In this document: positions 1 to 10,441 of the stretch, one piece after another
How positions within the stretch are numbered: the first letter of the stretch is position 1
Layout of the letters: the number at the start of each line of letters is the position of its first letter
Origin: an uncultured Bacteroidota bacterium
GTDB lineage: Bacteria > Bacteroidota > Bacteroidia > B-17B0 > Aurantibacillaceae
NCBI GenBank assembly: GCA_903893815.1
Contig: CAITNS010000048.1
Span: forward strand, 31,283 to 95,282
DNA length: 64,000 bases
Direction of reading: 5' to 3'
Made by a program: the position numbers and the translations under genes
Notes under the pieces: model-generated
Told to the model about the DNA's origin: nothing
What the model saw: the letters and a program-made list of their open reading frames with translations, nothing else
Database searches by the model: none

Positions 1-3000
1 GGCAACGAATCTGACTTTAAATGTAACTTACATTTTGATGAAGGGATGGGCAACTATGCGTATGATGTATCAAAAGTAGTAAACACCTTTAATGCCAATC
101 ATGCTGTTATGTCGGGGTCTGTTGTTGCAAGTTCTGATATTCCAAGCAATGCTCAGTTAGGTTATTTTGGAGTAACAGATGCCTTAGGTAATTATAATGT
201 AACCGGTATTCGGTATGCTGGCTCAGGCGAAAACTTTAACATTGTTCCTTCTATTGCTACCCATTCATTTTCTCCAAACTCCAGAGTGGTTTATGTGGGC
301 GATGCGTCTTATGTTTATAATAACCAAGATTTTATAGATAATTCCTCTTTTTCGTTTACCGGTGAATTGCGCTATAAAAATCCTAATGGAAGCCCATCTT
401 GCCCTGTACCAGGCGCTACAGTTAAAATAGATGGTTTAGCAGTGGTAAAAAATGGTGCACAGGTATTAACCGATGCCACTGGATCTTTTTCAATTAGCGT
501 GCCAATTGGTAACCACTATGTGACGGTTGAAAAGTATGGCCACACTATGCAAGCCGGACGTTATCCTCCACTCTCAACTGGTATTACGCATGATTTTCAG
601 GAGCCAGTTAATTCGGTGCAATTTATTGATAGTACTAAATTAAAATTAGTTGGTCGTGTTGTGGGTGGCACGGTTGAAGCTAACAAAGCACCTGGCATGG
701 GCCGTTCTAAAAACAACATTGGGAGTGCTAAAATATTTATAAAATCACAAGGTGTAGCTTGTTACAGAGATACTGTAATTACCGATAGCATTACTGGCGA
801 ATATGAGTTTAACGCACCGCCTTTAATTTATGAAATAGAAAATGCTTACGTCATCACTAATTCAGTAACCATTAATAAAACCAAATTATCAAATACTAAT
901 TCATTAATTGATTTAACTAATTCGTTTTTAAAAACAACCGTTATTGATACTTTATTTGATAGTAATGGTGGAGTTTTAGATATTGACTCTATAAAATACA
1001 ATAAACGTTTGGATATGGTTTATCGTTCAGATCCAAACATTGATATGACCATGTTGGATGGCTCAAAATTTATTGGAGACGATTCGTTAAAAGTGGGTGC
1101 TACAAAAATAAGCATCAAGCCAATCGCCGGTAACATCGGAACTTATGGAAACTATGGTTGGGGACCATTAAACTGGCCGGTTTTTACACAAAACAAAACC
1201 TATAAAGCAAAAATAACGGCTAACGAATTATATACAAATGCTGACATTTCAACAGCCCCAGATAAAGACACTGTTTTATTAAGTGGTACTATTTTAGTAA
1301 CTAACGATTTAGTAGATGGTATTGATCCAAATGCTGCCTTTAGTTTTCAAAACGGGGTTGGTACCTATTCGTTTGTATGCGGTTCTCCAAATATTGCAGC
1401 AACCACACCAGCTTCTAATTTAGATTATACAAAAAATATTCAAGTAGTGGTTGTTCCCGACGGAGCAGCCTCAGTGCCATGGACACCAAATACGACAAAT
1501 ACAGCCGCTAATCCATTTTATCATGCTTTAGTAATAGGTAAGCGAATTACAGGAACAGGTATCTCCACACAAGGTCCCGAAAAAGTAGATTTTATTTTAC
1601 GTGACCCTCCGGGTTCGGGTAGTTCTTCTAAATGGACATCCGGCAGTACAATCACAAAATCCACCTCATTAAGTAATGGAGATGGAAGTGATAAAGGTGT
1701 TTCGGTAGATATTTTATTTGGAAATAAATCCTTGATTGGTATAGGTGTTGCAACTGCAGTTGAACTTGAAAACACACTTTCGTTGGGATTAAGCACTAAT
1801 ATTAGTTCAAGTTCAGATTCATCACTTACCGAGGTGATTACTTCTGCCAATTCAGTCGCAACGCGTGATGATGCGGATTATGTGGGTGCAGATGCTGATA
1901 TTTTTATCGGACGTTCTCGTAATTGGTTAGTGGGTCCAACGGCTAATATTGAGTTAGCAGATGCGCAACAATGTCCTACATGTTTCGGACCAATATTGAC
2001 TGTAGGAGGAGACCTTAAACGGTTAGCATTAAAACTTGGTTACGCAGTAGCACCTGATAATGTACGGACTCGTTTTTCTTATACGCAAGAAGAAATTGAA
2101 AACACCGTGATTCCTCAGTTAGAAGCAATCAGAAATACCTTATTAATAAATAGTCCAGGTAAATATACATACACCCTTTCTCCAACAGATCCAAGGTTTG
2201 CTTCTAATAACGATGATCCATTGTGGGGTGCCTCTAAAACTTCAAGCACACCGGCGGTTTATGATCCAGCGGATAGTACTGGAAGTTCTTATACATTTAG
2301 AGGGTATTCTAATTTGGTAAATAAAGACACGGTTAGGATTTTAAATACTCAAATCGCTTTATGGAAGCAAGCCCTAGCACAAAATGAACGAGAAAAATTA
2401 GCCTGCGTCAATAATACTGGAGGCGTGTTAATTGATAATTTTACTCTAGGTTCTGCTATTGTAAACAACGTGTATCAAGCCGATAATGAAACAACTATAA
2501 CAAGCGATTGGGAATTACAAATTAATGAAGATATTGCAGGAGTGCTGGGTGGATCTGTTGCTGGAGCGGGAGTGCTTGTAAAACCTAGTCTTTCTTTTCA
2601 TCAAACCTCAGGAGGTTCAACTAGCAATAGCACTAACTTAACTAATACCTTTGATTATACATTAACGGATGGAGATCCGGGCGATATCATGAGTATTGAT
2701 GTGTATAAATCTCCGGAAGGAACTGGCAATATTTTTGTGACACGCGGTGGGCAAACTATGTGTCCATACGAAGATGCTGTGGTTTGTCATTACTATAATC
2801 CTGCCAATCCAAATGGCTACATTGGTTCACATACTTTTAATGCAACTGGTTTTGCAACTATTGCGAATGCAACAGTTCAAAGAGAGATGCCAAACATTGC
2901 CATTACACCTTCCAATCAGTTTAACATACCATCTAACCAAGCAGCGGTTTATCAGTTGGTATTAACTAATCAAAGTCCGTTAACGATAAATAATAATATT

Positions 3001-6000
3001 GATTTACAGATTCGAATAGCTAGTCAAAGTAATCCGAATGGTGCAGTCTTAAAAATTGATGGGCAAAATGCGAACACGATACTTAATATACCTAGTGGTG
3101 GATCTGTAGTGAAAACATTAACCATTGAGCGTGGTCCCATAGAAATAAACTATGATAGTTTAATGGTAATTTTTAGTTCGGCTTGTAGCACTGATATAGC
3201 TGATACAGCTTACGTGACTGTACATTTTATTCCAACTTGTACCGATTTATCAATTACAGCTCCAGTAAATAATTTTGTAATTAATAAAAGCAATAACGAC
3301 ATCAGTAATATTGTTATGGAAGATTATAATTATAATTACGGCTCTGTTGCAAACACAACACAGGTTTCAACTGGAACTTATACATACATTGCTACAGCTA
3401 CTAATACACTCTCTGGTGCTACTACCACAGCAGTAGCTACAGGAACTAATTATGCTAGTGTGCCTGTTGCTGCGCACCCTAACTATGGTTTTGAAAAAAT
3501 CGGCTTTGAATATAAACCATCAAATTCAAGCGCATGGTTACAAATTCAAGATTTTTATGTAAGCCCAACAGCTGCGCAAGCCGCAGGTACAAGCACGCTA
3601 TATACAATTCCAAACGGGCAAGTATATACGCCGTATACCTGGACTGTAACACCAAGCAATTATCCTGATGGCAATTACGAAATTCGCGCAAAATCATTTT
3701 GTTATAATAAAGACGGAAGTTATGCAACGGTTTATTCTCCAGTATTAGCAGGTGTTATGGATCGTGTAAACCCAGCACCATTTGGCACACCAACACCGGG
3801 TGATGGTATTTTAGATCCTAACGATGATATCTCTATTCAATTTAACGAACCCATAGATTTAAGTAGTTTATCTACCCTAAACTTTGATATTAGAGGCGTT
3901 TTAAATGGCAGCACTATTCGCCATGCCGAGAGTTTAAACTTTGATGGTGTAGCAGATTATGCTGAGGTAACTGGTGGAGCTAGTTTACAAAAACGGAGTT
4001 TTACTGTAGAGTTTTGGGCTAAATTAAACGCGGTAGGTATTAACCAAACCGTTATAAGTCAAGGAACAGATCCAGTACAAAAAATGACGATCGGCTTTGA
4101 TAATACAAACAAATTAAAATTCACTTTAGGCAACCAAACCGCCACGTCAACATTTACAGTTCCAACACCAACCAACTGGCACCATTATGCCATTGTGTAT
4201 GATTATGCAAATACGGACGCTATTTTATATGTAGATGGAACATTAGCTGGGACAAATAATAGTTTCTTTATTGACTATACAGGTTCTGGTAAATTAGCTT
4301 TTGGTAAAACATTGCCAACTAATACTAATTTCTTAAATGGTAATTTACAAGAAGTAAGACTATGGAATGATGTAAGAACAACTACCGAAATACTTATTAC
4401 CATGAACAAAGTATTAAGCCGCAATCAATCTGGCTTAATGTATAATTGGAAAATGGATGAAGCAGATGGAGTAGTTTCAAACGATGATATCAGAAGTAGA
4501 AATGCCGATATTTATGGAGCCACTTGGCAAGTAAATCCAAATGGGTATGCTGCACAATTTGATGGTGTTGATGATAACGTGCAAGTATCTGCCGGCAACA
4601 TTACCATTACTAAAGAAATGGACTTTACCTTAGAATTTTGGTTTAACTCCACACAAAGCGGAGCAGCCACCTTATTTGCAAATGGCAAAGGAGATGGAGT
4701 AGGAGCAGATTCGTTAGATTCATGGAACATACAAAAAGATGCAAGCGGTATGATACATGTGTATCATAAAGGGATAGATTTTGTTGCTACTAATACCAAT
4801 AACTTTGATGGAAATTGGCATCATTTTGCTTTAATCATGAACCGTTCGGGTAATTTATCCTCTTACATAGATGGTAATTTACAAAACTCAGTGCAAGGTT
4901 TAGCGTTTAATAATTTATCAGGAGCTTACTTATATTTAGGTGCCCGTGCTTATCAAACAGGAACAATTACAAATTATGATAATCATTTTGATGGTAAAAT
5001 AGATGAGTTTAGATTGTGGAATACTGCCCGCAAAGCAGAGCAATTAAAACGCGACAAGCAAAACAGATTATTAGGAGATGAATACGGTTTGCAAGCATTT
5101 TTACCATTTGAGAATTATGCTACAGTGATGGGTACACCATCCTTAACACCTACATTTAATAATCAATCTGTAAATACCTTAACCGTTAGTGCGCAAAATG
5201 GAGTTGTTACAACAAACCAAACGCCAACCATCAAATTACCTCGTCCTGTTCAGGCAATTAATTATACGTGGTTATTAAATAACGATAAAATTATTTTAAC
5301 GCCAACAACAGCGCCCGAGTTATTAGAAAATGTAACCTTGGATGTAACAGTAAAAGATGCGTATGACTTGCATGCTAACAAAATGCAATCTCCAAAAACA
5401 TGGATTGCTTATGTAAATAAAAACCAAGTGAAATGGCAGGACGACATGTTTGATTTTGAAAAAACAGTTGATAGCGTCATAACTTTTACGGCGCCAATCA
5501 TCAATACAGGTGGTGCCTTAAAAGCATTTACAATTGATGGTTTACCAAGTTGGATGACAGCTAATATCACGAGTGGCGTTATTGCTCCAAACAGTGTTCA
5601 AAATGTTGTATTTACAATTCCTGCCGGAGGAACCATTGGAGATTTTAGTGCAGATGTTAGTGTAACTACTGATTTTAATTATGCGGAGATTTTGCAAATT
5701 AATTTAAAAGTAAAAGGAGTAAGTCCAACATGGGTTGTAAATCCTGCAAACTTCCAATATTCGATGAATATTTTTGGGCAACTAAAAATTGATAATGTAA
5801 TTGCTACAAACTTAGAAAACAAGATTGCAGCGTTTAGTAATGGTGTTATTTGTGGCGTTGCTAATTTACAATACTTGCCAGCGTATGATAGATATGAGGT
5901 TTTCTTGAATGTATATAGTAATTCAATTACAGGCGACTCTATTAACTTTAATATTTATGATGCAGCAAGCGGATTAACCTTTGTAAAAGTGACTCCTAAT

Positions 6001-7281
6001 TTGATGTTTGTAGAAAACGACGTAATTGGAACAGTTACAAACCCTATTACATTTGTAGCTAATACCGAAATTGAAATTAAAATACCATTGAACAATGGCT
6101 GGACGTGGTTTTCGTTACCACTGAGATCAACTAAGTTAGCAACTAGTAATTTATTAATGAGTAACTTAAATTCAACTACAGGCGATGTTGTATTAAGCAA
6201 TTCTAGTTTTGATCAGTATGATTCAGGCTTGAGTTGGTTAGGAAATATTTCTCAAGGAGCAGGATTTTTTAATAATCAATCTTATAAAATAAAATCAGCT
6301 AACACAGATACGCTAGTGCATATTGGAACACGTATTTCTCCGGATTCATCCATTGCAACAATTAATGTTCAAGCTGGTTGGAATTGGATTGGTTATGTTT
6401 CTACAAAAAACACAAGCATTTCTGAGGCCTTAGGAAACTATAATGCTGCAACTGGCGATTTAATTAAGAGTCAGTATGAGTTTGCGTATTATGATAACTT
6501 AATGGGTTGGACAGGAAGTTTAACGAACATGAAACCTGCTATGGGATACATGCTTAAGTCAGCCAGTGCAAGTACATTTAATTATCCTTTATCTACCTAC
6601 ATAGGAAGAATGACTAATCCTCAGAACGTTAGTTCAAATCAAACACTATTTCCTTTTACTCCTGAGGCATATGATAATACCATGTCGGCTATAGTTACTG
6701 GAAACATTTGTAATGAAGCATTAGATCAAGGTAATGTATTACTTGGTGCTTTTGATGCTACAAATACCATGAGAGGTTTTGCCTATCCTATAAAAAACAC
6801 AACCACTAATATCTACAATTACTATTTAACACTTTATAGTAATACGGATGGAGATGTATTAAACTTAAAATACTTTAATACAACAGACGGTTCAGTGTTA
6901 AGCACAAATAGCAGTTTAACATTTACAACCGATGCATTAGCCGGATTGCCATCAGCACCAGTTGTAAGTAATGTGGCGGATTCTGTATCGTGTAAAGTGG
7001 TTAATATTGCGACATCCTTAACTAATAGTACAAGTTCCGACTACGTTAGCATTTATCCAAATCCGTTTAGTGATAATTTAACCATAAGTTTTGGTAAACC
7101 TAGTTCTTGTAAAATTGAATTAGTTGATTTGTTGGGCAAGGTACTTTATTCAACTAATGTTAAAGATAAAAAAGAACAAACTGTAATACAAACAGGGAAT
7201 CTTAATTTGTCAGCCGGCATGTATTACATTCGTTTAACAGGGGATGTTAATCAACAAATAAAAGTAGTTAAGACAAAATAA
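1..7281 (+). CDS. Giant LamG-domain T9SS type A surface protein (5' end missing)
   Basis: The reading frame is open from base 1, fifteen codons before the first visible ATG at 46, so the gene begins upstream and 2426 residues are visible. A carboxypeptidase-regulatory-like segment lies near 350-560. Two LamG/concanavalin-like domains lie at about 3920-4395 and 4549-5030; each opens with a F-D-G-V-x-D motif and contains W-H-H-(Y/F)-A. A domain with W-V-x-x-P-x-x-F-Q-Y (about 5724-5990) recurs in diverged form near 6690-6950, with two Trp-rich repeats (GW-x-W) between them. The end (about 7045-7281) is a T9SS type A sorting domain: YPNPF, then a G-M-Y-Y-I-R strand and a basic tail. This is inferred to be a secreted, surface-attached adhesin or glycan-binding protein; the ligand is unknown. 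A strong terminator follows at once. Confidence 0.88.
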   Translation, partial: GNESDFKCNLHFDEGMGNYAYDVSKVVNTFNANHAVMSGSVVASSDIPSNAQLGYFGVTDALGNYNVTGIRYAGSGENFNIVPSIATHSFSPNSRVVYVGDASYVYNNQDFIDNSSFSFTGELRYKNPNGSPSCPVPGATVKIDGLAVVKNGAQVLTDATGSFSISVPIGNHYVTVEKYGHTMQAGRYPPLSTGITHDFQEPVNSVQFIDSTKLKLVGRVVGGTVEANKAPGMGRSKNNIGSAKIFIKSQGVACYRDTVITDSITGEYEFNAPPLIYEIENAYVITNSVTINKTKLSNTNSLIDLTNSFLKTTVIDTLFDSNGGVLDIDSIKYNKRLDMVYRSDPNIDMTMLDGSKFIGDDSLKVGATKISIKPIAGNIGTYGNYGWGPLNWPVFTQNKTYKAKITANELYTNADISTAPDKDTVLLSGTILVTNDLVDGIDPNAAFSFQNGVGTYSFVCGSPNIAATTPASNLDYTKNIQVVVVPDGAASVPWTPNTTNTAANPFYHALVIGKRITGTGISTQGPEKVDFILRDPPGSGSSSKWTSGSTITKSTSLSNGDGSDKGVSVDILFGNKSLIGIGVATAVELENTLSLGLSTNISSSSDSSLTEVITSANSVATRDDADYVGADADIFIGRSRNWLVGPTANIELADAQQCPTCFGPILTVGGDLKRLALKLGYAVAPDNVRTRFSYTQEEIENTVIPQLEAIRNTLLINSPGKYTYTLSPTDPRFASNNDDPLWGASKTSSTPAVYDPADSTGSSYTFRGYSNLVNKDTVRILNTQIALWKQALAQNEREKLACVNNTGGVLIDNFTLGSAIVNNVYQADNETTITSDWELQINEDIAGVLGGSVAGAGVLVKPSLSFHQTSGGSTSNSTNLTNTFDYTLTDGDPGDIMSIDVYKSPEGTGNIFVTRGGQTMCPYEDAVVCHYYNPANPNGYIGSHTFNATGFATIANATVQREMPNIAITPSNQFNIPSNQAAVYQLVLTNQSPLTINNNIDLQIRIASQSNPNGAVLKIDGQNANTILNIPSGGSVVKTLTIERGPIEINYDSLMVIFSSACSTDIADTAYVTVHFIPTCTDLSITAPVNNFVINKSNNDISNIVMEDYNYNYGSVANTTQVSTGTYTYIATATNTLSGATTTAVATGTNYASVPVAAHPNYGFEKIGFEYKPSNSSAWLQIQDFYVSPTAAQAAGTSTLYTIPNGQVYTPYTWTVTPSNYPDGNYEIRAKSFCYNKDGSYATVYSPVLAGVMDRVNPAPFGTPTPGDGILDPNDDISIQFNEPIDLSSLSTLNFDIRGVLNGSTIRHAESLNFDGVADYAEVTGGASLQKRSFTVEFWAKLNAVGINQTVISQGTDPVQKMTIGFDNTNKLKFTLGNQTATSTFTVPTPTNWHHYAIVYDYANTDAILYVDGTLAGTNNSFFIDYTGSGKLAFGKTLPTNTNFLNGNLQEVRLWNDVRTTTEILITMNKVLSRNQSGLMYNWKMDEADGVVSNDDIRSRNADIYGATWQVNPNGYAAQFDGVDDNVQVSAGNITITKEMDFTLEFWFNSTQSGAATLFANGKGDGVGADSLDSWNIQKDASGMIHVYHKGIDFVATNTNNFDGNWHHFALIMNRSGNLSSYIDGNLQNSVQGLAFNNLSGAYLYLGARAYQTGTITNYDNHFDGKIDEFRLWNTARKAEQLKRDKQNRLLGDEYGLQAFLPFENYATVMGTPSLTPTFNNQSVNTLTVSAQNGVVTTNQTPTIKLPRPVQAINYTWLLNNDKIILTPTTAPELLENVTLDVTVKDAYDLHANKMQSPKTWIAYVNKNQVKWQDDMFDFEKTVDSVITFTAPIINTGGALKAFTIDGLPSWMTANITSGVIAPNSVQNVVFTIPAGGTIGDFSADVSVTTDFNYAEILQINLKVKGVSPTWVVNPANFQYSMNIFGQLKIDNVIATNLENKIAAFSNGVICGVANLQYLPAYDRYEVFLNVYSNSITGDSINFNIYDAASGLTFVKVTPNLMFVENDVIGTVTNPITFVANTEIEIKIPLNNGWTWFSLPLRSTKLATSNLLMSNLNSTTGDVVLSNSSFDQYDSGLSWLGNISQGAGFFNNQSYKIKSANTDTLVHIGTRISPDSSIATINVQAGWNWIGYVSTKNTSISEALGNYNAATGDLIKSQYEFAYYDNLMGWTGSLTNMKPAMGYMLKSASASTFNYPLSTYIGRMTNPQNVSSNQTLFPFTPEAYDNTMSAIVTGNICNEALDQGNVLLGAFDATNTMRGFAYPIKNTTTNIYNYYLTLYSNTDGDVLNLKYFNTTDGSVLSTNSSLTFTTDALAGLPSAPVVSNVADSVSCKVVNIATSLTNSTSSDYVSIYPNPFSDNLTISFGKPSSCKIELVDLLGKVLYSTNVKDKKEQTVIQTGNLNLSAGMYYIRLTGDVNQQIKVVKTK

Positions 7282-7292
7282 TTTTTTAGAAT

Positions 7293-7327
7293 AAGGGAGT
7301 TCTTTTATCCATTAAAAGAACTCCCTT
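7293..7327 (+). terminator. Intrinsic terminator after the LamG protein
   Basis: A perfect 14-bp stem (7293-7306 with 7314-7327) and a 7-nt loop start 12 bases after the stop codon. The stem reads AAGGGAGTTCTTTT, so the descending arm ends in CCCTTTAA. This separates the giant gene from the next one. Confidence 0.75.
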
Positions 7328-7349
7328 TAAATAAAATTCTCAATCCGAT

Positions 7350-9515
7350 ATGATGAAGAAAACAAAATATGTAGTATTAATTTTAGTTTTATTGCAACTC
7401 ACAAAAATTTGTGTTGCACAAGTGCCAGCTACTTGGACGGTTAATTTGGCAACATATCAATATCAAATGACAATGACCATAAAGGCCAATGAAGCTTGTA
7501 TTGATTTGGCAGACACTAACAATTACGTGGCTGCTTTTGTTGGCGCACAATGTAGAGGCGTTGTAAAAACCAGAACCACAGTTGGATTAAATAAATTAGC
7601 TTTACTAACTATAAAAAGTAATGCGGTTAGTGGCGAAAAAGTAAAATTTCAAATCTACAAAGCGTCGAATAATACGGTATTAAATGTATTAGATTCTACT
7701 GTTTTTGCTCAAGGTAGTCAGCAAGGTACACTTGCAAATCCAATTGTATTATATACTAATCATGTTCCAACAGACATTAGTATTAGCAATTATACCATAA
7801 CAGAAAATTCAGCGTTAGCAACCCCTATTGCCACATTATCGGCTACCGACCAAGACGCAGGAACAGTATTTAATTACTCATTAACAACTGGTCAACCAGA
7901 AAATTCTCAATTTTCTATTGTTGGAAATCAGTTAGTAGTAAATGCTAATTACGATTATGAAACTGATTCGGTTAAAGTAATAGAATTAAAAGTGGATGAT
8001 AACGGAGGTTGCTCGTATATTGAAACATTTACGATTACCATTATTGATGGGAACGACGCGCCAACAGCTTTGAACTTAAGTTCGCCATTTATTAGTGATC
8101 ATCAACAAGCAGGAAGCTTTATGGGAGAGTTTTCTACTATAGATCCCGACTTAAATGATTCACACACCTATAGTTTAGTGGCAGGTGTTGGCAGCGCAGA
8201 TAACTCACAATTTTACATTCAAAACGACACACTGTATAATGTTAGCATTTTAGATTACACTGCTCAATCTATTTATCTTATTAGAGCGCGCACTACTGAT
8301 TTTGGAGGTTTGTTTATTGAAAACACATTTACATTAACTGTTTCAAATATAAATGATGCGCCAACGGATATTTTAATAAGCAATTTTATTATTGATGAAA
8401 ATATGCCTTTGGCAACACCAATAGGAACTTTAACCGTTATTGATTATGATTTGGCAGATACGCATACATTAACTGTAGAGTCTGGACTTGATAGTGCAAG
8501 TGTAACTATTGTTGGAAATGTTCTCAGTACAAATGCATCTTATAATTTTGAGCAAAAAGACACGTTGTACGTTAATGTAAGAGGAACAGATCCATTTGCC
8601 GCGTATTACGTAAAAACATTTACAATTGTAGTAAATGATGTCAATGATGTTCCAACAAATATTGCGCTATCAACTGATAGTGTTCAGGAATTGTCTCCTG
8701 TTAATACACTAATCGGTAATTTTTCAACTACCGACGAAGATGCCGGAGCAACTCATAGTTATTCACTAACTTCAGGAACAGGCGATACAGATAATGGTTT
8801 ATTTGTTATTTCAGGTAATCAATTACAATCAAATCTTAGTTATACATATACTGGACAAACATATAGCTTGCGCGTAAAATCAACAGATAACGGTGGCTTG
8901 ACAGTTGATAAAGTTTTTTTAATTAAAATTTATAATAGAAATGAAGTTCCTTTAAATATAATTATTGATACAACAGCAGTAACTGAAGATAATGAGCAAA
9001 TGACTTATGTGAGTAAAATACGCACTATTGATACAGATAATCCTGATTATTTTACGTATGATTTAGTTGCTGGTTCGGGCGCCGAAGATAATGCAGAGTT
9101 TATGCTTGATGGTGATAAATTAATTATTCTTACTAAAACAAACTATGATGTAAAATCAGTGTATCATATCAGAGTTAAGAGCACCGATTATGAAGGATTA
9201 AGTTTAGAAAAAGCATTTGATATCACTATAACAGATATTGCTGGTAACACAATTCCATTACCATCTACCAATTATGTTTCTCCAAACGGCGATAACAAAA
9301 ATGATTTTTGGAAAATAGAGAACGTTGATATTTATAAAGACTTTGCTTTACAAATTTTTGATCAGTTTGGTCATATAATTTACGAAGCACCTAATAATTA
9401 TAATAACGAGTTTGATGGAAAATTAAATGGTAACCCACTGCCAACTGGCAATTACTATTATGTTTTTAAAAACGAAAAAATTACGTATAAAGGAAACATC
9501 ACCATTGTAAACTAA
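7350..9515 (+). CDS. Cadherin-repeat protein with T9SS type B (CHU_C) sorting domain
   Basis: 721 residues. Two adjacent ATGs (7350 and 7353) are possible starts, followed by a clear signal peptide ending C-V-A-Q (residue 24). Residues 25-130 carry the same W-x-V-N-x-x-x-(F/Y)-Q-Y domain seen in the preceding giant protein. Five cadherin-like repeats of about 95-100 residues follow, with linkers such as DGNDAP, NINDAP and DVNDVP typical of calcium-binding cadherin folds. The last 85 residues match the gliding-motility-associated C-terminal domain: S-P-N-G-D-x-x-N-D, I-F-D-Q-F-G, F-D-G and P-x-G-x-Y-Y-Y. Type B substrates are usually exported by T9SS and often paired with a PorP/SprF-like protein, and one lies 20 bases downstream. 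Probable role: surface adhesion or motility filament component (inference). Confidence 0.9.
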   Translation: MMKKTKYVVLILVLLQLTKICVAQVPATWTVNLATYQYQMTMTIKANEACIDLADTNNYVAAFVGAQCRGVVKTRTTVGLNKLALLTIKSNAVSGEKVKFQIYKASNNTVLNVLDSTVFAQGSQQGTLANPIVLYTNHVPTDISISNYTITENSALATPIATLSATDQDAGTVFNYSLTTGQPENSQFSIVGNQLVVNANYDYETDSVKVIELKVDDNGGCSYIETFTITIIDGNDAPTALNLSSPFISDHQQAGSFMGEFSTIDPDLNDSHTYSLVAGVGSADNSQFYIQNDTLYNVSILDYTAQSIYLIRARTTDFGGLFIENTFTLTVSNINDAPTDILISNFIIDENMPLATPIGTLTVIDYDLADTHTLTVESGLDSASVTIVGNVLSTNASYNFEQKDTLYVNVRGTDPFAAYYVKTFTIVVNDVNDVPTNIALSTDSVQELSPVNTLIGNFSTTDEDAGATHSYSLTSGTGDTDNGLFVISGNQLQSNLSYTYTGQTYSLRVKSTDNGGLTVDKVFLIKIYNRNEVPLNIIIDTTAVTEDNEQMTYVSKIRTIDTDNPDYFTYDLVAGSGAEDNAEFMLDGDKLIILTKTNYDVKSVYHIRVKSTDYEGLSLEKAFDITITDIAGNTIPLPSTNYVSPNGDNKNDFWKIENVDIYKDFALQIFDQFGHIIYEAPNNYNNEFDGKLNGNPLPTGNYYYVFKNEKITYKGNITIVN

Positions 9516-9535
9516 TTTAACTAACACAACCTATT

Positions 9536-10435
9536 ATGAAGAACCTATTATATATTTTATTTATTATTACAACACTACAAGCAAAATCGCAAGTGTTATC
9601 TTATGATTTTTATTCGTTTAAGCTTAACAACATGTTTAATGTTAATCCTGCTTATACAGGAAGAGAAGAAGGCTTGAATATTATTTTAAGCGCACAAACT
9701 CAAAACAGAGGCGTAGCATTTGCTAATAAAAATTATATGTTTGGTATGCACTCAAAAATATCTAAAAAACAAGCCTTAGGAACAAGAATCATATCTGACA
9801 CACGTGGTGCCTTTCAGTTATTAAAAGCGGATTTATCTTATTCGTATTTAGCAAAAATTTCGGATGACATGAAATTTACATTAGGATTATCAGCAGGTTT
9901 ATTAAAAAATAGTCTTTTAATAAACCGTATCGATAATTATCAGTCATTAGATCAATCAGATCCAACCTTAACAAAATCGTATTATAATACAAATCAGTTT
10001 GCTGCTGGTGTCGGGTTTTTATATAATTACAAAGGGTTAGATGTTAGTTTTTCAATGCCCCATATAATTGCAACAAGTCAGCCAATAAATAGTCATATTA
10101 ACACCGCCGTATTTTATACCATCAATGCAGGCGAAGATTTTAAAATTACTCCATGGTTGTGCTATCAAAACATGCCTATCACAAAAAACGTAGGGTCGTT
10201 ATTTGTAAAGGGAATGTATAAAGATGCTATTTGGGTACAAGGTGGTTATCAAACCAATAGAACGTTTTGTGCAATGTTTGGTGTTAATGTAGAGAATTTA
10301 AGTATCAGCTATGGTTATAAATCAAGTAATAGTCAATTTAAAACAATTACCTCTGCATCACACGAAATAACCTTTGCTTTTAAAATTACTGAAACTCCTG
10401 CTATTTTAAAACGTTGGTTTTTGCCCCGAATGTAG
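9536..10435 (+). CDS. PorP/SprF family type IX secretion outer-membrane protein
   Basis: 299 residues with a signal peptide ending near L-Q-A-K-S-Q. The mature start has the family hallmark in which the N-terminus reads Y-x-x-N-x-x-x-x-N-P-A-Y-T-G (here FNVNPAYTG). The rest alternates short amphipathic strands, as expected for an outer-membrane beta-barrel. PorP/SprF proteins bind T9SS type B sorting domains and are needed for export or surface anchoring of the partner, as for SprF and SprB in Flavobacterium. The gene sits 20 bases after the type B protein and 6 bases before a SpoIIE phosphatase gene, which suggests one operon. Confidence 0.92.
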   Translation: MKNLLYILFIITTLQAKSQVLSYDFYSFKLNNMFNVNPAYTGREEGLNIILSAQTQNRGVAFANKNYMFGMHSKISKKQALGTRIISDTRGAFQLLKADLSYSYLAKISDDMKFTLGLSAGLLKNSLLINRIDNYQSLDQSDPTLTKSYYNTNQFAAGVGFLYNYKGLDVSFSMPHIIATSQPINSHINTAVFYTINAGEDFKITPWLCYQNMPITKNVGSLFVKGMYKDAIWVQGGYQTNRTFCAMFGVNVENLSISYGYKSSNSQFKTITSASHEITFAFKITETPAILKRWFLPRM

Positions 10436-10441
10436 GTTAAC

